64,000 nucleotides of DNA from Candidatus Saccharimonadota bacterium (GCA_030528025.1 JAUMZP010000002.1:198930-262929); one strand, 5' to 3'; counted from the first letter of the stretch, positions 8,638-17,455 are shown. Program-made: numbers and translations. Notes: generated by a model from the sequence alone, not told the origin.

Positions 8638-9783
8638 TTAGCGAACCGTTGCACCAAGTGATCGCCCCAGGTAAGCTGCGACTTGCTCGGCTTGCCGAGG
8701 CGAGAGGTGGTAGCCTCGCTTGTGAGATGGCTGGCCGTTTTGACGCCGCGCACGATATTGCTCGAGTGTTATGCCGAGGGTCTTAACAGCGTGATTAATC
8801 GTCGCGCGCGTCACATGGAGCCGCTTGGCAACAGTCGTGCAGAGCAGATATCCCGCCGGCGCAGGAGTAAAGAGCCCCTTTTCGCGCGCCCAGTTCTCGA
8901 TCTCTCGCTGGTCGGTGGGCGAGTAGTAGCGGTATGATAGCCCAGTAGCCTTGTGGTACTCCTCGCCGTGGATATTGGCGCCAGCACCGTTAAGCTCATC
9001 AATGATACGCCGCACTGTATTGCCGCCAATGCCAAGCTTCTTGGCGACGCCGTTAAGCGTGCGATATCCCTCTGGTGGTGGGGTAGACTGAAGGTGCTCG
9101 GCGAGGGTCGCTACTTGGCGTGGTGTGAGGAGATGCTGCAGCTCTGTACCACGCTGGGTGGTAGCGATTTTGCCAAGTTTTTTACGAATGACAGGATTAT
9201 CCAGAGCTTTCTCGACAGTCAGTGGTGCAACTCTAAGCTCTCCGGCAGCGCGGTGGATAGTTACTTTGCCAAGTGAGCGCCGGGTTCGAGCCGTATGGTG
9301 CTGCTGCTCCAGCTCCATAGCCTCAGTGATGCGCGCCCGGGCATCGGCAATTGGATAAGTGAGCGCATCAACCATGCTCGCCGTAAAGCGCTGGCCATGA
9401 GGGAGCTCTAGGCCGCAGGCTACGTCTTGCTTGATGAGAGCGAGCAACTCCTCCTTTGTGCAGCTCTCAAGCGACCCATGTTGCTCAGGACGACATTGCT
9501 GCGTCGCGTGCGTATCGAACATAAGCGTGATATCAGGGTAGATAGCCACTGTCCGGCCTGGTTGCTGGCACTCCTGACGCGGCAGTATTGTTATCATGTA
9601 GTGAGCAGGGTTAACTGATACTTCTGTGTCGCTACACTCAGAAGAGATAGATATATCACGCGTGTCATAGCCAAGGTCATTCGCAAGCAAAAATAACAGG
9701 TACTGGCGGTCTTTCTCCAGCTGCGCTGCCCGCTCATTGTCTAGCGAGTGCTCGGGAGGGTGGGATGATGGGCGATGTTCCAT
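8638..9783 (-). CDS. Multi-HTH protein, paralogue of the downstream neighbour
   Basis: The protein has 381 aa. It shares with the 341-aa gene the blocks LLFLLANDLGYDTRD, TVAIYPDITLMFDT, CGLELPHGQRFTASMVDALTYPIAD and LTVEKALDNPVIRKKLGKI. It has three likely HTH units: IHRAAGELRVAPLTVEKAL, LNGVAKKLGIGGNTVRRII and LCTTVAKRLHVTRATINHAVKTLG. This architecture suggests a sequence-specific regulator binding an extended site. The two genes are tandem on the same strand, 48 nt apart, and probably arose by duplication; the copy here has one more HTH. TATACT sits 8 nt before the ATG. Confidence 0.6.
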   Translation of the reverse strand: MEHRPSSHPPEHSLDNERAAQLEKDRQYLLFLLANDLGYDTRDISISSECSDTEVSVNPAHYMITILPRQECQQPGRTVAIYPDITLMFDTHATQQCRPEQHGSLESCTKEELLALIKQDVACGLELPHGQRFTASMVDALTYPIADARARITEAMELEQQHHTARTRRSLGKVTIHRAAGELRVAPLTVEKALDNPVIRKKLGKIATTQRGTELQHLLTPRQVATLAEHLQSTPPPEGYRTLNGVAKKLGIGGNTVRRIIDELNGAGANIHGEEYHKATGLSYRYYSPTDQREIENWAREKGLFTPAPAGYLLCTTVAKRLHVTRATINHAVKTLGITLEQYRARRQNGQPSHKRGYHLSPRQAEQVAAYLGRSLGATVR

Positions 9784-9895
9784 AGCAGAATAGTATATTG
9801 TACACGATAGATTGCAACGTTATACCAAAACATGGTACGATACGAGTACTCTTATCTTCTAAAGAGATATACCATAAGTAAAAATACGAGGTACT

Positions 9896-10957
9896 ATGCA
9901 GGCAAACCAATCATCAGCTCAGTCATCTGACAAGCCTAAGCCAATTGACGGCGCACGCCTTGTCTCACTCATTAATGCACTCCGCAAACTCCCCTGGCCA
10001 ATGACGTACGAGGTGTACGATAGTCTCATCCAAGAGCTGGGTTGGCAGCTCGTCAAGCCACGTGAGCAAGAGCCGCAGACGGGGCACGAGCAGTGTATGC
10101 ATTACGATGGTCACATGCCATTGCTTGCTACAATAGAAAATGACGTTGTAACGTCTGTGGCGAGTAGCCCAGTTATCGATATGATTCACCAATTACCAGC
10201 AGACGGGTGTCGCACACTCTACGATGAATACTGCGCAGCTGGCACAGCGGTCTGGGGTTGGCCGACCGATGTACGACACATAGGTCATCTCACTAGTACG
10301 ATGTGGAAGGGTTTTGCTCCACAAACACCAGCTTCGCGGGAGCACGTTAGTATCAATCTCAACGAGGAAGACAAGACAATCATGTTTGTCCTTGCCAGCG
10401 AGCAAACTGGTGCACCGTCCGATGGTGCCCGTCGCCCGCGCACGATTCGTCCCTATCCTGGCCCTGATCCATTGCCACGCCTGGAGAGTGAGCTACACGA
10501 GGAGGCATACTTCTCTCCAGAGCAATTCACCGCCTGGATCGATCGCATCCTGCACCAGCCATGGCCCCTGTCTTTGCAGCAGCTTGATACCATAATGCAG
10601 AGCCAGGGTTGGCAGCTCATGAAGCAAGAGGAGAATACCTGGTGGTATTATGATGGGCCACTGCGGGTTATGGTGTCTGGCGAGGGCAGCACTGTATCTA
10701 TGGTAGTGGCATGGTTTGCTAATGGTTCACCCACGGCAGCCTGTCTTGATCTCTATCGCCAATACGCGCAGGCTGGGAAGGAAGCTTGGGGCGAGCCAGG
10801 CGACGAGGTGGACGAAGCCGAGCATGCCGCAGAAGGCCTTGCTATCTCAACCGTCTGGATGACCGACCAGGACGACACCATCACCCTGATGCAGAGTACG
10901 GATAAGCTCTATGTGCTGATTGATATTGCCAAGCGGCAGCAGCCCAAGACACCCTAA
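9896..10957 (+). CDS. Hypothetical protein with two copies of an unknown domain
   Basis: The protein has 353 aa. Two halves align by eye: LINALRKLPWPMTYEVYDSL then GWQLVK...YDG (residues about 28-85), and WIDRILHQPWPLSLQQLDTI then GWQLMK...YDG (about 210-262). Each continues with LYDEYCAAGTAVWG or LYRQYAQAGKEAWG and a beta-rich end. So this is an internal tandem duplication of a domain of about 140-150 residues. No signal peptide or membrane segment, so probably cytoplasmic. I do not recognise the family. It lies just upstream of metG, which has its own promoter. Confidence 0.6.
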   Translation: MQANQSSAQSSDKPKPIDGARLVSLINALRKLPWPMTYEVYDSLIQELGWQLVKPREQEPQTGHEQCMHYDGHMPLLATIENDVVTSVASSPVIDMIHQLPADGCRTLYDEYCAAGTAVWGWPTDVRHIGHLTSTMWKGFAPQTPASREHVSINLNEEDKTIMFVLASEQTGAPSDGARRPRTIRPYPGPDPLPRLESELHEEAYFSPEQFTAWIDRILHQPWPLSLQQLDTIMQSQGWQLMKQEENTWWYYDGPLRVMVSGEGSTVSMVVAWFANGSPTAACLDLYRQYAQAGKEAWGEPGDEVDEAEHAAEGLAISTVWMTDQDDTITLMQSTDKLYVLIDIAKRQQPKTP

Positions 10958-10969
10958 CCCGCCTCATGC

Positions 10970-10975
10970 TATAAT
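10970..10975 (+). promoter_or_regulatory. -10 element of metG (leaderless start)
   Basis: TATAAT followed by ACCCCT and the ATG. The stretch GCTATAATACCCC is repeated almost exactly before alaS, so the two synthetase genes may share promoter properties. Confidence 0.65.
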
Positions 10976-10981
10976 ACCCCT

Positions 10982-12478
10982 ATGACCAAACAACACGCCT
11001 ATATCACCACTGCTATTCCTTATGTCAACGGCAAGCCGCATATTGGTAATGCGCTCGACTATCTCCTAGCCGACATCTGGGCGCGCTATCAGAAGCAAAA
11101 TGGCCACGAGGTACGCTTCCAAGTTGGTACGGATGAGCATGGTAATAAAATCGCTGCCAAGGCTCAGGCAAATGGGCTTGACCCACAGGGCTATGTGGAT
11201 AGCATGTATGGCAACTTCAAAGTCTTGATGAAGGCAGTTGGTGCAGAATACACTGACTTTATCCGCACGACTGACCCACACCACGTCGCAGCAGTGCAGT
11301 ACATCTGGCAGCGGCTTGCTCAGGCAGGGCTGATATACAAGCATACCTATGAGGGCTGGTATTGCGTGGGACATGAGGCATTCTTTACCGACAAGGAAGT
11401 CCACGAGACGAATGGTATATGTCCTGATCACCAAACACCGTATGAGCGCGTCTCAGAGGAGAACTACTACCTCAAAGCGAGTGCCTTTACCGAGCAGATT
11501 CGCCAAGCCATTACTGAGGGCCGGATGAAAATCGTGCCTGAGTTCCGCAAAAATGAGTTCCTCGAGCTTATCAAAAATGGCGTCCAAGATGTCTCAATTA
11601 GCCGTCCGCGCAAGACGCTTAGCTGGGGTGTGCCGGTGCCAGGCGACGACAGCCAAGTGATGTACGTCTGGCTTGATGCCTTAGCCAACTATATTACGGT
11701 ACTGGGCTATCCAGATAGGGCCGAGTGGCAAGCGTATTGGCCAGCCGATGTGCAAGTCATTGGCAAGGATATTTTGCGCTTCCACGCGGGGATCTGGCCC
11801 GCTATGTTGCTCGGGCTCGACCTCCCACTACCTAAGACACTACTCGTCCACGGATTCGTTCACGTTGGAGGGAGCAAGATGAGTAAAACAGTTGGCAATG
11901 TGGTCGACCCGATGGAAATTATCCAGAGCTATGGGGCCGATGCCTTCCGTTATTTCTTTGCTCGTCATATTCCTACCCAAGACGATGGAGATTTCACTTG
12001 GGAGAAATTTGAGAAGGCATACAATGGCGAGCTTGGTAACGACCTCGGCAACCTCGTGCAACGGGTGGCAGCCATGCTGACACGCTACCAAGCAGGAGTG
12101 ATTGGCGATGCGCCACAAGCCGAGCACGATATGACCATCTACCGCGACATGATGCAGCGGCTGGAGTTTGATAAAGCACTCGATGAAGTATGGAGCTCCG
12201 TCCGCAGCCTCAACCAATACCTCGAGCGAGTCAAGCCATGGGAAATCGCCAAGCGCCGCGCGACCGACCACGATGCCGAGTCGCACCTGAGCGAAGTCTT
12301 AGCCTATGCGGCCAGTACTTTGCTGCAGATTGCCGATGAGCTCGTGCCATTCATGCCTGCCACCGCTCAGGCTATCCACACTATCTTTGGCACTAGCGTC
12401 GTGCCAGCCGACGTCCCACCGCTGTTCCCAAAGCGATATATTCACACTCCCGACCCACGAGCTCACACTGCCTCGTAA
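10982..12478 (+). CDS. metG: Methionyl-tRNA synthetase
   Basis: A class I synthetase of 498 aa that charges tRNA(Met). The HIGH-type motif is PYVNGKPHIGNA (residues about 13-24) and the KMSKS-type motif is GGSKMSKTVGN (about 297-307). The connective peptide has CVGHEAFFTDKEV and the usual downstream PVPGDDSQVMYVWLDALANYIT. The C-terminal anticodon-binding helical domain is present (FDKALDEVWSSVRSLNQYLERVKPWEIAK). It ends without the tRNA-binding (Trbp111-like) extension found in longer MetRS. It is followed after 16 nt by tatD. Confidence 0.95.
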   Translation: MTKQHAYITTAIPYVNGKPHIGNALDYLLADIWARYQKQNGHEVRFQVGTDEHGNKIAAKAQANGLDPQGYVDSMYGNFKVLMKAVGAEYTDFIRTTDPHHVAAVQYIWQRLAQAGLIYKHTYEGWYCVGHEAFFTDKEVHETNGICPDHQTPYERVSEENYYLKASAFTEQIRQAITEGRMKIVPEFRKNEFLELIKNGVQDVSISRPRKTLSWGVPVPGDDSQVMYVWLDALANYITVLGYPDRAEWQAYWPADVQVIGKDILRFHAGIWPAMLLGLDLPLPKTLLVHGFVHVGGSKMSKTVGNVVDPMEIIQSYGADAFRYFFARHIPTQDDGDFTWEKFEKAYNGELGNDLGNLVQRVAAMLTRYQAGVIGDAPQAEHDMTIYRDMMQRLEFDKALDEVWSSVRSLNQYLERVKPWEIAKRRATDHDAESHLSEVLAYAASTLLQIADELVPFMPATAQAIHTIFGTSVVPADVPPLFPKRYIHTPDPRAHTAS

Positions 12479-12494
12479 AACAAAGGAGTAAGCT

Positions 12495-13343
12495 ATGACA
12501 AGTGATACGACACATACTCTTGGCAGCACATCACCTATGCCGCGCCTTATCGATTCGCACTGCCACCTACACGATAGCGAGTTCTACGACGATGCAGCAC
12601 GCGAGACAGCCTACCAGCAGGCTGTCCAAGCTGACATTGCCATGATCTGCGTTGGGACGGATGTGCGCAGCTCGCGTCAGGCAGTGCAGTTTGCCCTGGC
12701 GCGCGATCACTGTTATGCAGCGGTGGGCATTCATCCCCATGATGCCGAAGCAGCAGGCGAGGCGGGTATCGCAGCCATCCGTGAGCTTCTCGCTGAGAAG
12801 CCACTGCGGCAGGGCCGGCCCGTCATTGTCGGGGTGGGGGAGATTGGCCTAGATTATTTTTATGACAATAGCACCCGCCCAGCGCAGCAGCAGTGTCTCC
12901 AGGCGCAGTTGCAGCTTGCGGCGGAGTTCCAGCTGCCCGTTAGCTTCCACGTGCGCGACGAGAAACAAGCGCATGGTGCGGTGTGGCAGGACTTTTGGCC
13001 TATCTACGATGCCCAGCCAGTACGCGGCGTTCTGCACAGCTTTACCGACATTCAGGCGCAGCTTGAGCAGGGCCGTGCTCGCGGCTTATTTATTGGCGTC
13101 AATGGCATCAGCACCTTCACAAAAGACAGTGCTCAGCAGCAGCTCTACACCGATCTCCCACTTGATGCAATACTGCTTGAGACCGACGCTCCCTTCTTGA
13201 CTCCGATACCCTTCCGTGGTAGAATCAACCTACCGGCTTATGTGGAGGAGGTAGCCCGCGACCAAGCAGCCAAGAAAGGCCTGCCTATCGCGCGCATCGC
13301 CACCACCACAACGGCAAATGTACAAAGGTTATTTGATATATGA
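12495..13343 (+). CDS. tatD: TatD family metal-dependent DNase
   Basis: The protein has 282 aa. TatD hydrolases are TIM-barrel metalloenzymes with 3'-5' exonuclease or deoxyribonuclease activity. Visible features: RLIDSHCHLHDSEF (metal-binding HxH), AVGIHPHDAE, VGVGEIGLDYFYD (Glu ligand), PVSFHVRDE and LETDAPFLTP (final Asp). Start follows AAAGGAG. The metG-tatD pairing is common in bacteria. A 12-residue N-terminal extension precedes the usual start of the fold. Its stop overlaps the next ATG by four bases. Confidence 0.9.
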   Translation: MTSDTTHTLGSTSPMPRLIDSHCHLHDSEFYDDAARETAYQQAVQADIAMICVGTDVRSSRQAVQFALARDHCYAAVGIHPHDAEAAGEAGIAAIRELLAEKPLRQGRPVIVGVGEIGLDYFYDNSTRPAQQQCLQAQLQLAAEFQLPVSFHVRDEKQAHGAVWQDFWPIYDAQPVRGVLHSFTDIQAQLEQGRARGLFIGVNGISTFTKDSAQQQLYTDLPLDAILLETDAPFLTPIPFRGRINLPAYVEEVARDQAAKKGLPIARIATTTTANVQRLFDI

Positions 13344-13942
13344 GCGGTGAGAGTTTCTTTTCGATAGATCACACACCACAACAACAGCCCACACATAAGG
13401 GCAATGTGACGCAGGAGTCAAAACCCCAAGGCGATGAGAATCGCTCTGGTATCATGTCGTATGAGGATCTCATGGCAGAACGGCGGGCGAAGCGTGTTGC
13501 AGCAGGACTTGCTGATGCTTTGCGTGCATATAATGGCACGACAAAGGATGAAGACAAGGGTAAGACGGTATCCCCAGAAGCAATTTATCGTGGGAATATA
13601 CTCTATGCTGCACGAGTGACGGATCTAGTCTTGAATATGCGTGAACAAGAACTTGCAATGTATGGCAGTAATGATGCACGCCAACTTGAGGAGACTAAAG
13701 GGACGAATGGCGTCGTCAAGGCTTTGGAAACACGAGCCTTTGTTGGTGGTGAAACTGATATAGACCCTACACTCTGGGATAAGCAAGTAGAACCAGACGA
13801 CGAATACCCATCTTCGCATGAAGCCCAGGTATACTCGATAAACGGCAATAACTCGCTAGATAGATCATTACATACAGCAAGACAAGCGGATACTGCCAAT
13901 AACGGTAATGGTTATTATTACTCCGGAAGGCGTGCTGCCTAG
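13340..13942 (+). CDS. Hypothetical protein, 200 aa
   Basis: No family recognised. It starts at the ATGA overlap with tatD. The first 45 residues are polar and probably disordered; a helical segment follows (YEDLMAERRAKRVAAGLADALRAY). The tail is Asn/Gly/Tyr-rich (NNGNGYYYSGRRAA). Its stop overlaps the GTG of the next gene, so it belongs to the metG-tatD transcription unit. Probably cytoplasmic. Confidence 0.5.
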   Translation: MSGESFFSIDHTPQQQPTHKGNVTQESKPQGDENRSGIMSYEDLMAERRAKRVAAGLADALRAYNGTTKDEDKGKTVSPEAIYRGNILYAARVTDLVLNMREQELAMYGSNDARQLEETKGTNGVVKALETRAFVGGETDIDPTLWDKQVEPDDEYPSSHEAQVYSINGNNSLDRSLHTARQADTANNGNGYYYSGRRAA

Positions 13943-14379
13943 TGAAAAAGCCAAGCTCACTCCTTGGTAAAGCCTACGCCCTGCTGGCGGGCGATACTAG
14001 CGTTGGTAAGTCGAAGAAGCGCCCCTTTAAGCGCTATACTGAGCGCGAGCTCATCACGCTGGAGAGCGAGATTGGAGCAGAGCTATTTGGCCCGGTAGAG
14101 AAGGGGCGGCATCGCGAGTTCTTTTGCTTAGACGAAAAAACCTGGATTTGGCACGAAGAATGGACAGACGAGAAGCGCCACATCCAGACCAATACTATCC
14201 GTTACGAGATTAACGACCAAGGCATCCTCAAAGCACAAGAGGGTGCTCGCTACAGCTACCTGATCGGTGATGAACTACGTAATTTTATCATGGCGACGCG
14301 CCTCTATTATGAGCGGGTAGCGCGCGAGATTTACCGCGTTGACCCCAATACTGGCCAGCGTTTCGCCGATCCGGACTAG
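13942..14379 (+). CDS. Conserved-looking hypothetical protein, 145 aa
   Basis: It starts at a GTG overlapping the previous stop. A basic N-terminus (GKSKKRPFKRYTERE) precedes a compact alpha/beta body with many aromatic residues (REFFCLDEKTWIWHEEW, TNTIRYEIND, YSYLIGDELRNFIMATRLYYERV). I see no catalytic motif and cannot name a family. It is last in the metG-tatD unit; the next gene has its own -10 element. Confidence 0.55.
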   Translation: MKKPSSLLGKAYALLAGDTSVGKSKKRPFKRYTERELITLESEIGAELFGPVEKGRHREFFCLDEKTWIWHEEWTDEKRHIQTNTIRYEINDQGILKAQEGARYSYLIGDELRNFIMATRLYYERVAREIYRVDPNTGQRFADPD

Positions 14380-14384
14380 AGTGC

Positions 14385-14390
14385 TATACT
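14385..14390 (+). promoter_or_regulatory. -10 element of the cysteine desulfurase operon
   Basis: TATACT lies 7 nt before a GTG start. It places the transcription start at or one base from the GTG and supports 14398 as the translation start. Confidence 0.55.
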
Positions 14391-14397
14391 AATTGGA

Positions 14398-15561
14398 GTG
14401 AAACCAGAGATGATATATTGCGACCACGCAGCGGCCACGCCGATGGATGACCGTGTTTTGGCAGTGATGCAGCCCTACTTTGCAGAGCAGTTTTTTAACC
14501 CGTCTAGTCCTTATGCGCCGGCAGTAGCGGTGCGACAGGCCTATCGCCAGGCAAAGCACCGCCTTGCGGTGGCGTTGGGCGGCAAGCCAGATGAGATTAT
14601 TATGACGGCTGGTGCAACAGAGTCGATCAATCTCATGTTTGCTGGCGTACACGGCCATGTCGTAACGGCAAATATTGAGCACCATGCCGTGTTAGCAGCA
14701 GCGCACCAGCATGATGTGACAGTGGTAAAAGCGAATCCAAAGGGCGTGGTGACGCCCGAGGCGATTGCCCAGGTGATTCGTCCAGAGACGGTACTCGTCA
14801 GTATTGCTCTGGCCAACAATGAGCTAGGAACGATCCAGCCATTGCGGGCAATTGCCGCAGTGGTAGCCCGTGAGCGCCAGCGACGACTCGAAGCAGGTGA
14901 GTCAACGCCGCTCTATCTCCACAGTGATGCCTCGCAGGGGGCAGGTCAGCTCGATATTAATGTGGCGCGCCTTGGCGTGGATGCACTCACGCTTAATGCA
15001 GGCAAGATATATGGTCCTAAGCAAGTTGGCCTCTTGTGGCTGGCCAGCCAGGTGCGGCTTTATCCGCTTATCGTTGGCGGTGGGCAAGAGCGTGGCCTGC
15101 GCAGTGGAACAGAGAATGTGGCTGGTGCGGTCGGCTTTGCAACGGCGCTTGAATATGCCCAAGCACACCGCAAATCTGAGGCGCAGCGCCTTGAACGTTT
15201 GCGTAATAGCATGCAGCGCACGCTATGCGAGCACATCCCCACGGCAGTTGTCTCGGGTGATATGAAGCATCGCTTGGCGGGTCATCTACACATCTCGTTC
15301 CCGGGGGTAGATGCCGAGCGGCTCATTTTCTTACTTGAGCGCGATGGTGTACTCGTGGCAACTGGCAGTGCCTGTGCAGCCAACAAAGGGCTGCGTAGCC
15401 ATGTTCTCACCGCGATTGGCCTGCCGCCAGAGGTAGCCGACGGAAGTCTACGCATCAGCCTGGGGCGGCTCTCGACCGAGGAGAATTGCCAGCGTGCGGC
15501 GCAGTGTATCATTGCAGCGGTGCAGCACGAGCAGCAGCGAATGAAGGGGGCGCGGCGATGA
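14398..15561 (+). CDS. Cysteine desulfurase (NifS/IscS class), PLP-dependent
   Basis: The protein has 387 aa and removes sulfur from cysteine as an enzyme-bound persulfide. Family signatures: YCDHAAATP at the N-terminus, TAGATESINL, EHHAVL, NNELGTIQP, HSDASQGAGQ, the PLP-lysine region LNAGKIYGPKQVGLLW, RSGTENVAG, and the catalytic loop ATGSACAANKG with its Cys. The usual SxHK around the PLP lysine reads NAGK here, so the conserved His before Lys is missing. Two downstream genes overlap it by ATGA, ending in mnmA; supplying sulfur for tRNA 2-thiouridine is the obvious job. No IscU-like scaffold gene is next to it. Confidence 0.9.
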   Translation: MKPEMIYCDHAAATPMDDRVLAVMQPYFAEQFFNPSSPYAPAVAVRQAYRQAKHRLAVALGGKPDEIIMTAGATESINLMFAGVHGHVVTANIEHHAVLAAAHQHDVTVVKANPKGVVTPEAIAQVIRPETVLVSIALANNELGTIQPLRAIAAVVARERQRRLEAGESTPLYLHSDASQGAGQLDINVARLGVDALTLNAGKIYGPKQVGLLWLASQVRLYPLIVGGGQERGLRSGTENVAGAVGFATALEYAQAHRKSEAQRLERLRNSMQRTLCEHIPTAVVSGDMKHRLAGHLHISFPGVDAERLIFLLERDGVLVATGSACAANKGLRSHVLTAIGLPPEVADGSLRISLGRLSTEENCQRAAQCIIAAVQHEQQRMKGARR

Positions 15562-16163
15562 AATTATTACACTGGCTTGCCGGGATATTTATCGCCCTGA
15601 TGCTCCTGGTTTGGCTTGGTGGGCGCTGGCTAACGCGCGACGATCTTGCCACGTGCCAAGCGGCCCCGAGTAGTGCTGAGCAGTGTCAGGTCGCTGATGC
15701 TATTGTGGCGGTGAGTGGCGGCGATACTCAGGCCCGCACTGCTGAGGCGATTCGCCTCTACCAAAATGGGTGGGCACGCTTCATCGTCTTCTCAGGTGCT
15801 GCCGCCGATAAGACCGGCCCCAGCAATGCCGAGGCAATGCGCCGCCAAGCTGTAGCAGCTGGCGTGCCCGACCGTGCCATCCTCACTGAGGAACTAAGCG
15901 AAACCACCCGCCAAAATGCCAAAAAAACTGGCCAGCTCCTCCGCCAAAAGAATCTTGACTCGATCATCCTCGTCACCAGTGCCTACCACTCGCGCCGCGT
16001 TGCGCTGGAGTTTGGCCAGTATGTGCCACATATCGCCATGCGCAGCCACCCTGTCGCTACCGATAGGCAGTGGTCAGACACCTGGTGGCTTACGCCAAGT
16101 GGCTGGCAACTGACGATCGAAGAGTTGGTGAAGATTGGCTGGTTCAAGGCGGTGCAATCATGA
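15558..16163 (+). CDS. DUF218 (YdcF/SanA/ElyC-type) membrane-anchored protein
   Basis: The protein has 201 aa. One N-terminal membrane helix (WLAGIFIALMLLVWLGG) comes first, then the DUF218 domain: ADAIVAVSGGDTQARTAEAIRLYQNGWARFIVFSG, NAEAMRRQAVAAGVPDRAILTEELSETTRQNA and VTSAYHSRRV. The GG, ExxSxxTxxNA and SxYHxxR patterns are typical. Family members affect envelope or peptidoglycan integrity in other bacteria; the biochemical activity is unsettled. It overlaps both neighbours by four bases, so it is firmly in the sulfur-transfer operon although it has no obvious link to thiolation. Confidence 0.85.
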   Translation: MKLLHWLAGIFIALMLLVWLGGRWLTRDDLATCQAAPSSAEQCQVADAIVAVSGGDTQARTAEAIRLYQNGWARFIVFSGAAADKTGPSNAEAMRRQAVAAGVPDRAILTEELSETTRQNAKKTGQLLRQKNLDSIILVTSAYHSRRVALEFGQYVPHIAMRSHPVATDRQWSDTWWLTPSGWQLTIEELVKIGWFKAVQS

Positions 16164-17281
16164 CGCAGCGTGTCTTTGTCGGGATGAGTGGTGGGGTGGA
16201 TAGTAGCCTCACCGCAGCACTGCTGGTTGAGCAGGGCTACGACGTGACCGGTGTGTATATGAAAAACTGGAGCCAAGACCTACCTGGTATGCAGTGCCCC
16301 TGGGCGGAAGACTTAGCTGATGCCAAGCGGGTAGCGGTGCAGCTGGGTATTGACTTTACCGTTTTTGATTTTGAGCACGACTATAAGCACAAGGTGGTAG
16401 ACTACATGCTAGCCGAGTATCAAGCTGGGCGCACGCCTAACCCCGACATTATGTGCAATCAAGAGATCAAGTTTCGGCTCTTTCTCGATACGGCGCGCGA
16501 GCGTGGGGCTGACCTTATTGCTACCGGCCATTATGCGCAGACCGGTGGTGCATGTGCAGAGGATGACAACGCGGCGGCGACTAGTCAAGGACATTCATTC
16601 CAGCCTGATCGCCTCTACCGCGCGACCGACACAGCCAAAGATCAGACCTACTTCCTCTACCGCGTGACGAGTGATGCGCTCCAGCATACACTCTTCCCGC
16701 TTGGTGGCTATACCAAGCAGCAGGTGCGGTATATGGCTACTGAGCGTGGCCTCTGGACGGCGCGCAAGCACGAATCGATGGGAGTGTGCTTTGTTGGTAA
16801 TGTCGGCATGCGAGACTTCCTAAGTCAGTATATATCCACTCGCCCGGGTGATATTATCGACAAGCAAACAGGGGCAGTGCTAGGCCAGCACGACGGTGCG
16901 ATCTTTTACACCCTGGGCCAGCGCCATGGGCTGGATGTCGGCGGTGGCTTGCCCTATTACGTTGTCGGTAAGGACATGGCTGCAAATGTGGTATACGTGA
17001 GTCGTAATATGAATGATGAAGCAATGTGGCGCCATGATGTGCTGGTGGGCGATTTGCACTGGATTCATGGTGCACCAGCGGCGAGCGACCAGCTGACCGT
17101 CCGCCTGCGCCATCGTGGCCAGCTGAGACCATGCACGTTGCAGTATGACTCAGCCCAGGCTCAAGCCACTCTCCATCTCAGTGACCCTGAGCGGGCCGTG
17201 GCAGCCGGTCAGTCAGCCGTGATCTACCGCGGGACAGAGTGTCTTGGCGGAGGGATCGTCGTCGATTCCATGGCTTTATAG
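16160..17281 (+). CDS. mnmA: tRNA-specific 2-thiouridylase
   Basis: The protein has 373 aa. MnmA uses ATP and a persulfide donor to make 2-thiouridine at wobble U34 of tRNA(Lys/Glu/Gln). The PP-loop is GMSGGVDSSLTAALL (residues about 8-22). Also visible: YDVTGVYMKNW, NPDIMCNQEIKF (first catalytic Cys), ATGHYA, KDQTYFLYRV, HESMGVCFVG (second catalytic Cys) and YTLGQRHGL. The start overlaps the DUF218 stop. Together with the upstream desulfurase it forms a minimal thiolation module. Confidence 0.95.
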   Translation: MTQRVFVGMSGGVDSSLTAALLVEQGYDVTGVYMKNWSQDLPGMQCPWAEDLADAKRVAVQLGIDFTVFDFEHDYKHKVVDYMLAEYQAGRTPNPDIMCNQEIKFRLFLDTARERGADLIATGHYAQTGGACAEDDNAAATSQGHSFQPDRLYRATDTAKDQTYFLYRVTSDALQHTLFPLGGYTKQQVRYMATERGLWTARKHESMGVCFVGNVGMRDFLSQYISTRPGDIIDKQTGAVLGQHDGAIFYTLGQRHGLDVGGGLPYYVVGKDMAANVVYVSRNMNDEAMWRHDVLVGDLHWIHGAPAASDQLTVRLRHRGQLRPCTLQYDSAQAQATLHLSDPERAVAAGQSAVIYRGTECLGGGIVVDSMAL

Positions 17282-17393
17282 CTGCTTTATTACCTTAATA
17301 ATGAGTGAAAACAGAGAGGCTATTCTGCAAGACATGCATTCTCCCTTTAAGTATCAGGAAATATGTCACACAACCATTCAGAAGTTAACTCTG

Positions 17394-17423
17394 TTGACAA
17401 CCCAAACAGCAGTTTCGTATACT
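17394..17423 (+). promoter_or_regulatory. Strong vegetative promoter of the LADTG surface protein
   Basis: TTGACA (17394-17399), an 18-nt spacer and TATACT (17418-17423). The predicted transcript has a leader of about 25 nt with AAGGGGG before the ATG at 17456. It is the best -35/-10 pair I noticed in the window, which suggests high expression. Confidence 0.65.
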
Positions 17424-17455
17424 GACACTTATAGACAACCATAAGGGGGATTATT

